This document shows positions 59,894-64,000 of a DNA stretch of 64,000 bases, in pieces (the first letter of the stretch is position 1; every line of letters begins with the position of its first letter). The position numbers and the translations under genes were made by a program. The stretch is from Spartobacteria bacterium (GTDB taxonomy: Bacteria; Verrucomicrobiota; Verrucomicrobiia; Chthoniobacterales; Chthoniobacteraceae): contig JAJPJG010000055.1 of assembly GCA_021324395.1 (NCBI GenBank), positions 39,338 through 103,337 on the forward strand, read 5' to 3'. The notes beneath the pieces are model-generated. The model was not told the origin of the DNA, ran no database searches, and worked only from the letters and a program-made list of their open reading frames with translations.

Positions 59894-62205
59894 AATCCCG
59901 TTGTTTAACACTTCTTTTTTTACTGCTCGCACTCGGCGCGCATGCACAAGTCGCAATCAGCACGTCGAACCTGACCAGCGGCACGAATGGATTCGGCGCG
60001 TTTTTGACGACGGACTCGAGCGGCAAGTTTCAACCGGTTGACGCCGGCACGTTCATGACGCGGCTCGGGCTCGCGTCGATCTATCAGCCGCTCGACAGCG
60101 ATTTAACCGCGATCGCCGCGCTCACGACCACAAGCTTCGGACGCAGTGCATTAACGCTCTCCGACGCGGCGGCAGGGCGAACCTTATTCGGCCTCACGCC
60201 GGCTTCATACCTCGACGACTCAGTTTATTCAAACAGCTACACGCTCGCGACCGGCACCACCGACAACAGCACAGCATTACAGGCGATGCTCTATGCCGCG
60301 GCGTTGACCAATTCCGGCGAGCTGATCATTCAGCCGAGCGCGACGACGATCACCGATGCGCGGCTGGTGAGCGGTTCGAGCACGCTGATTTCGGCACAGG
60401 CGAATTTTGTGGCGAGCGACGTGGGGATTTACGTGAGCGGAAGCAGCGTTTACGGCGGCGGGATCAGCGCCGGCAATAATGGTGTTTACATTACCGCCGT
60501 CACAAGCGGCAGCCAGGCGACGCTCTCGACGCCGGCGAATGCGACCATCACCAATGGACGCGTGACCATCTACCGGCGATTCAGCTTTGGCACGACGCTT
60601 CAGGTGCCGCCGGGCATCGCGATTCGCGGGCAATCGCTTGGCTCAACCGAAGCGCCAACGCCGTGGAAAGGCCATTTGATGGGCACCGCGCTGTGCTACA
60701 CCGGCACGTCCGACGCGATGAACGTGGACATCACGCTCGGCAACCGCTTCGACAGTTTCGCGCTGCTCACTACGAACACTAACTCGCGCGACGGCATTCG
60801 CGCGATCAACACGACCGGCACTTCCAATTCCCCTCCGGGGACTCAAGGCATGGCCGAAGGCGGCAGCGACCTCGTGCTCGATCACATGTGGATCAACGGA
60901 TTCTACAACGACCTGAACACGCGCTGTGTTCTCAACGCGCAGGTGAATCACAGCCAGCTCGATGGCGCGCGCAACGCGAGCTGCTATTCGGATTGGCCGA
61001 TGAATCTGCGGCTCGAAAACACGAACCTCGGCGGCTATGGATTCCCGACCGGCAACCAGGCGGGCTATGGCCTTTACGTAACCAGCGGACAGGGGATGGT
61101 GGTCTGGAGCGGCGGACAACTCGATTCGTGCGGCGGGATTTTTAATGCCGGCCAGCCGTTGTTACTGGAGGGCGTCTTTATTGAAAATCCACAGGTGTCG
61201 CCGATCATCACCGGCAGCGGCGGCGGCGGCGCGTCTGGCATCACCTTGAACGGCTGTTATTTCAACGGCGGCATTACGACGGGCACGGTTCTCGTTCGCT
61301 CCTACGGCACGAACCCGATCGCGATGCACCAATGCCATTTTCCCGGCGGCAGTTACTATCTCGCGCAGCATACCGCTCGCGCAGATTACTACCCGGCGGA
61401 TGACGCGCTCGCTTACATCCAGCTCGACCAGCAAAGCGAGGGGCCGGTGCAATCCATTAACGGCGACGGCACGGTGCGCGCGACCTATCCGATGGCGACG
61501 ATCAACGACAATCGCATTTTCGCGGGAACAAATCACAGCACAGCCATCCCGCTCGAAAGCGGCAGCGCGACGGTTTCCGGCACGCATTTCATTATCTCGA
61601 ATCAGATCAATGGCGGCATGACCCTTCGCGCCGAGGCCGGTGCCGCGGCTTCCGGCTATGCGGCCTTGACCTGGCCCATTTATCAGTTCTACGGCGGCGG
61701 CGTTGATGGTGGAAACATTGATAACAGTCTTTCAAGCTATATGTTCGAGTGGAATGTAGCCGTCAGCCCCGACAGTCCACGCAGATACACTTTTGCGATA
61801 GGGGGCGGGTTGGTTTCGGGAAGCACGGCGGGACTGGTTAGTTCCGAGTCCGGCCTCGCAGTCATCCTGTCGAGTTCGGATGTCACGCTGCAAACCGCGA
61901 ACGGAACCACACTCACTGGAACCTCAGCCCCGATCACATGGGGCGGCGGCTCAACTTCATATCAAAATATAAAAATTCAGCTCGCGCTCGACCTCGGCGT
62001 TGGGATGGAGGTCCGTATTGGGCAGCAACGCGCCGGTGGCGATTTCTTCGGCGCGCCGCAGTCCTTTTTGACCATGCCACTCGGCGGCTCACTACCAACG
62101 AGCTTTCCCTCAACAATCACCGTGAAGACGAATGTCTTATCTAATCCCTTTGCGAATGCAGATTGCACAATCTACGGCATGACGCTGTTCAACAAGGGGT
62201 TTTGA
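59890..62205 (+). CDS. tailspike-like beta-helix protein with signal peptide
   Basis: 771 residues. N-terminus RCLTLLFLLLALGAHA-Q is a strong Sec signal. The fibre adapter-like start (FGAFLTTDSSGKFQPVDAGT; YQPLDSDLTAIAAL) is followed by a right-handed parallel beta-helix of pectate-lyase type (TDNSTALQAMLYAAALTNSG; GEGGSDLVLDHMWINGF-like repeats; GGIFNAGQPLLLEGVFIENPQ). Probably a receptor-binding or polysaccharide-digesting spike. Start at 59890 overlaps the preceding stop (ATGA). Confidence 0.8.
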   Translation: MKSRCLTLLFLLLALGAHAQVAISTSNLTSGTNGFGAFLTTDSSGKFQPVDAGTFMTRLGLASIYQPLDSDLTAIAALTTTSFGRSALTLSDAAAGRTLFGLTPASYLDDSVYSNSYTLATGTTDNSTALQAMLYAAALTNSGELIIQPSATTITDARLVSGSSTLISAQANFVASDVGIYVSGSSVYGGGISAGNNGVYITAVTSGSQATLSTPANATITNGRVTIYRRFSFGTTLQVPPGIAIRGQSLGSTEAPTPWKGHLMGTALCYTGTSDAMNVDITLGNRFDSFALLTTNTNSRDGIRAINTTGTSNSPPGTQGMAEGGSDLVLDHMWINGFYNDLNTRCVLNAQVNHSQLDGARNASCYSDWPMNLRLENTNLGGYGFPTGNQAGYGLYVTSGQGMVVWSGGQLDSCGGIFNAGQPLLLEGVFIENPQVSPIITGSGGGGASGITLNGCYFNGGITTGTVLVRSYGTNPIAMHQCHFPGGSYYLAQHTARADYYPADDALAYIQLDQQSEGPVQSINGDGTVRATYPMATINDNRIFAGTNHSTAIPLESGSATVSGTHFIISNQINGGMTLRAEAGAAASGYAALTWPIYQFYGGGVDGGNIDNSLSSYMFEWNVAVSPDSPRRYTFAIGGGLVSGSTAGLVSSESGLAVILSSSDVTLQTANGTTLTGTSAPITWGGGSTSYQNIKIQLALDLGVGMEVRIGQQRAGGDFFGAPQSFLTMPLGGSLPTSFPSTITVKTNVLSNPFANADCTIYGMTLFNKGF

Positions 62206-62208
62206 TTT

Positions 62209-63339
62209 ATGAAAAAGCTGCTTTCCTTTTTCTTTATTTTTACCGGGCTTGCCAGCGCGCAGGTCCCGATGCGCGTCGATCTCAACGGCTACACGATCGG
62301 CGACGCCGGCCACAGCACCACGATCCCAAATCTCGTGCTTCCCACCACGGCGGCGGGATTGGGGTTGACCAACGGAAGCACCATCGATTCCTGGGGAACC
62401 AAGACCGTGCCGAGTGGAACGATTGCCGACCTAGGCACTCTCCAAACTTTCACGAACAAGACGATTAGCGGATCGAGCAACACGCTCTCGAACATCGGTA
62501 ATTCGTCTTTGACGAACTCGACGATCACCATCAACGGAACCTCGATCGCGCTCGGCGGCAGCGTGATTACCGCGGCGCCCGGAACCGCAATGACCAGCTC
62601 CACCAGCGGCGGGACGATTACTCTCAATGTTTCACTCGGCACGACGTCGACCACCGCGGCGGCTGGCAATGATTCGCGGTTACTTTACGATCCGGTGATG
62701 TGCGGCGGTGTGTCGACGGTCACGAGCTCGACAACCGGCGTTCTCCTCACAGGCACCACGATAAATTCCAACACTCGCTACCGCGGCGAATGGTCGTGGA
62801 CTGTCGCTTCGCGCGGAAGCGTGATGCTCGACCCATTGTTTTCGATTAATTCGAACCGAGACGGAAAGCTCGAGCTGATCACGCGCAGTAGCGAGCAGTA
62901 TTGCGAGTTGTTCTTCTACCGCGCAGGTGGAGACTCCTCGAAATTTTGGGCGAATGGCGTGAATGGAAACGTCGGGACCAAGACGACGATTTATCAGTCC
63001 GCTCCGTATATTTCACTGAGCGGCACACTCACGCTCTCCGCCGGCGACACGCTCACCGATGGCTCGGGTGCCAGCGCGATCGTGAGCTCCAATCAAACTA
63101 CGACCAATCCCGGTTTCCGGTGGATCACCGGCACAAAATGGTTTACGACCGGAAACACGATCGTGGTGAATGGCACCAGCAGCGCCGTCACCGTCTCCGG
63201 CCCCGGCGCGCTGAGCACCAGCGCCGATGCCGATCGCGTATTCGTTTATGAAGGTTCAAGCGACGGCGTGAGCTACGGCTGCGCCATTTGGAACGACACC
63301 AGCGCGACCCAAACGGGATTTGTCCGCATCGACCGATGA
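62209..63339 (+). CDS. tail-fibre-like protein with signal peptide
   Basis: 376 residues. Signal peptide KKLLSFFFIFTGLASA-Q. It contains the classic fibre shaft repeat (TNKTISGSSNTLSNIGNSSL, TNSTITINGTSIALGGSV) and a beta-rich tip ending SVSYGCAIWNDTS-type sequence. Paired with the spike just upstream (3-bp gap). Both genes are unusual in encoding export signals within a tail module. Confidence 0.8.
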   Translation: MKKLLSFFFIFTGLASAQVPMRVDLNGYTIGDAGHSTTIPNLVLPTTAAGLGLTNGSTIDSWGTKTVPSGTIADLGTLQTFTNKTISGSSNTLSNIGNSSLTNSTITINGTSIALGGSVITAAPGTAMTSSTSGGTITLNVSLGTTSTTAAAGNDSRLLYDPVMCGGVSTVTSSTTGVLLTGTTINSNTRYRGEWSWTVASRGSVMLDPLFSINSNRDGKLELITRSSEQYCELFFYRAGGDSSKFWANGVNGNVGTKTTIYQSAPYISLSGTLTLSAGDTLTDGSGASAIVSSNQTTTNPGFRWITGTKWFTTGNTIVVNGTSSAVTVSGPGALSTSADADRVFVYEGSSDGVSYGCAIWNDTSATQTGFVRIDR

Positions 63340-63671
63340 AACTCCGCCGCGCACGCGAACTCCAATTCGAGCTTTCGGACGGCCGCACGTTCATGCTGCC
63401 GCCGCCGTCGATCGCGCAGATCACGGCCGTCATCGAGCTGGATCCGGACGCGGACCAAAACGAAACGCCGGCGGAAACGCTTACGCGGATCGTCGCGCAA
63501 CTGCGCATTATCGTCGCCGGCGCGTTCCCGGTGGATGAGCTCACGCTCGATGAAGGCCGCGAGATCCTGCAGGCGGTGTTCGCGCACGTCCACGGTTACG
63601 ATCCAAACGACATGATCGCGCTGCAGCGGATGCTTAAAAAAAAAGCCGTCGCCGATCCCGCGCGGAACTAA
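63336..63671 (+). CDS. tail assembly chaperone, frame-0 product
   Basis: 111 residues (ELQFELSDGRTFMLPPPSIA start; DELTLDEGREILQAVFAHVHGY). It lies immediately before the tape measure gene, the standard place for tail chaperones. ATGA overlap with the fibre gene. Near its end is a nine-A run (63636-63644), a plausible slippery site for the -1 product. Confidence 0.75.
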   Translation: MKLRRARELQFELSDGRTFMLPPPSIAQITAVIELDPDADQNETPAETLTRIVAQLRIIVAGAFPVDELTLDEGREILQAVFAHVHGYDPNDMIALQRMLKKKAVADPARN

Positions 63672-63844
63672 TCGCGCAGCTCGACGAAATGACTTTTGAA
63701 CTGGCCGTGCAGAACCGCTGCACGCCCGAGGAAGCGGCGCGGATTCCGATCGTCGATGCCGCTTCGCTCATCGAGCTCATCTCCAGGCGCCGCGAGCAGG
63801 AACTGAAATTCGAGGCCGCGCTGCACGACAAAAAATTGCGCTGA
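63336..63844 (+). CDS. tail assembly chaperone, -1 frameshift product
   Basis: Slipping back one base at A9 (63636-63644) continues through ...AELIAQLDEMTFELAVQNRC, then TPEEAARIPIVDAASLIELI, and SRRREQELKFEAALHDKKLR to a stop at 63842. The extension has no good start codon or ribosome site of its own. Lambda G/GT-like programmed frameshifts at this exact gene position are widespread. Stands upstream of the tape measure gene by 6 bp. Confidence 0.75.
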
Positions 63845-63850
63845 TTTTTT

Positions 63851-64000
63851 ATGCCCGACAATTTCATCAAGATCCGGATCGGCAGCGAACTTGACAGCAA
63901 GGGATTCGACGCCGGCAACCAAAAGCTGAAGGAGCTCACGGCGTCGGCCAATGAGTTCATCAACACACTCAAGCTCGGCGTCGGCATCGATCTCGGCGGC
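63851..64000 (+). CDS. tape measure protein, N-terminal fragment
   Basis: The first 50 residues (MPDNFIKIRIGSELDSKGFD, then AGNQKLKELTASANEFINTLKLGVGIDLGG) run off the window. The start and the KGFDAGNQKLKEL pattern are typical of tape measure proteins, which fix tail length. The gene follows the frameshifted chaperone. Length cannot be determined here. Confidence 0.8.
   Translation, partial: MPDNFIKIRIGSELDSKGFDAGNQKLKELTASANEFINTLKLGVGIDLGG

Larger units (their letters stand above)
32311..64000 (+). mobile_element. Mu-like transposable prophage (right end outside window)
   Basis: Gene order supports a Mu-type prophage: leftward repressor, rightward Ner/Cro-like protein, transposase A (DDE), ATPase B, Gam, a long run of small genes, lysis genes, DUF3486, terminase large subunit, DUF935 portal, MuF, gpG-like protein, scaffold, capsid, gp36/gp37-like proteins and tail genes up to the tape measure. 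No integrase is present. The left boundary is set between the amtB leader and the phased A-rich repeats; the exact 5'-TG end cannot be fixed without the right end. Tail, baseplate and right-end genes continue past 64000. Confidence 0.85.

Overview
The window looks like a chromosome segment of a high-GC Gram-negative bacterium, most likely Verrucomicrobiota (Spartobacteria/Chthoniobacterales-like; this is inference). The evidence is two proteins with PEP-CTERM sorting tails, an autotransporter-type secreted protein, an LptF/G permease, an OprB-like porin, proline-rich secreted repeat proteins, and the overall gene style. About the first half is host chromosome. From about 32.3 kb to the right edge the window holds the left two thirds of a transposable, Mu-like prophage whose right end lies outside.

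Host part, 1-32.3 kb. Housekeeping genes include tRNA-Phe, dodecin, araA, ruvC-lipB, a dGTPase, a histidine phosphatase, lptF/G, a CpxRA-like two-component system, cinA, and the cluster nadD-rsfS-CPXCG protein-SirB1-like protein. There is also a divergent namZ/nagZ pair for peptidoglycan recycling, an aldo/keto reductase, a trypsin-like protease, and amtB-glnK for ammonium. The most interesting host unit lies at 8.5-13.2 kb on the minus strand. A cobalamin riboswitch precedes a PEP-CTERM beta-propeller-like protein, a PEP-CTERM surface protein, a pseudopilin, a DUF6580-type membrane protein and an OprB-like porin, which together read as a surface vitamin B12 acquisition system. Just beyond the riboswitch is debris: a purN fragment, an AT-richer unknown gene and a truncated DNA methyltransferase. 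Two stretches carry unusual non-coding structure: five palindromes about 42 bp apart (744-929), and a 21-bp-period tandem repeat (15.63-15.94 kb).

Prophage, about 32.3-64 kb. It sits directly upstream of amtB. Four phased A-rich repeats near 32.32-32.40 kb are the candidate left end. A leftward LexA-like repressor faces a rightward early operon across an array of CCAAAnnTGG operators. The early operon encodes a Cro/Ner-like protein, two small regulators, a DUF3102-like protein, transposase A and target-DNA ATPase B. Next comes a densely packed run of about 25 small genes, mostly overlapping by ATGA. It includes Gam, small membrane proteins, zinc proteins, a DUF2786 protein and a winged-helix protein. 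The lysis section has a small holin-like protein, two lipoproteins and a GH75 chitosanase-like putative endolysin. It is followed by a Mu-like packaging and head module: DUF2730-like and winged-helix proteins, DUF3486, terminase large subunit, DUF935 portal, MuF with a C-terminal ADP-ribosyltransferase, virion morphogenesis protein, scaffold, decoration protein and major capsid protein, then gp36-like and gp37-like proteins. The tail module shows no contractile sheath in the window. It contains a tube candidate, two fibre or tailspike proteins with signal peptides, a tail-assembly chaperone with a probable -1 frameshift, and the start of a tape measure gene. Together this suggests a transposable phage with a Mu-like head and a non-contractile, B3/D3112-like tail.
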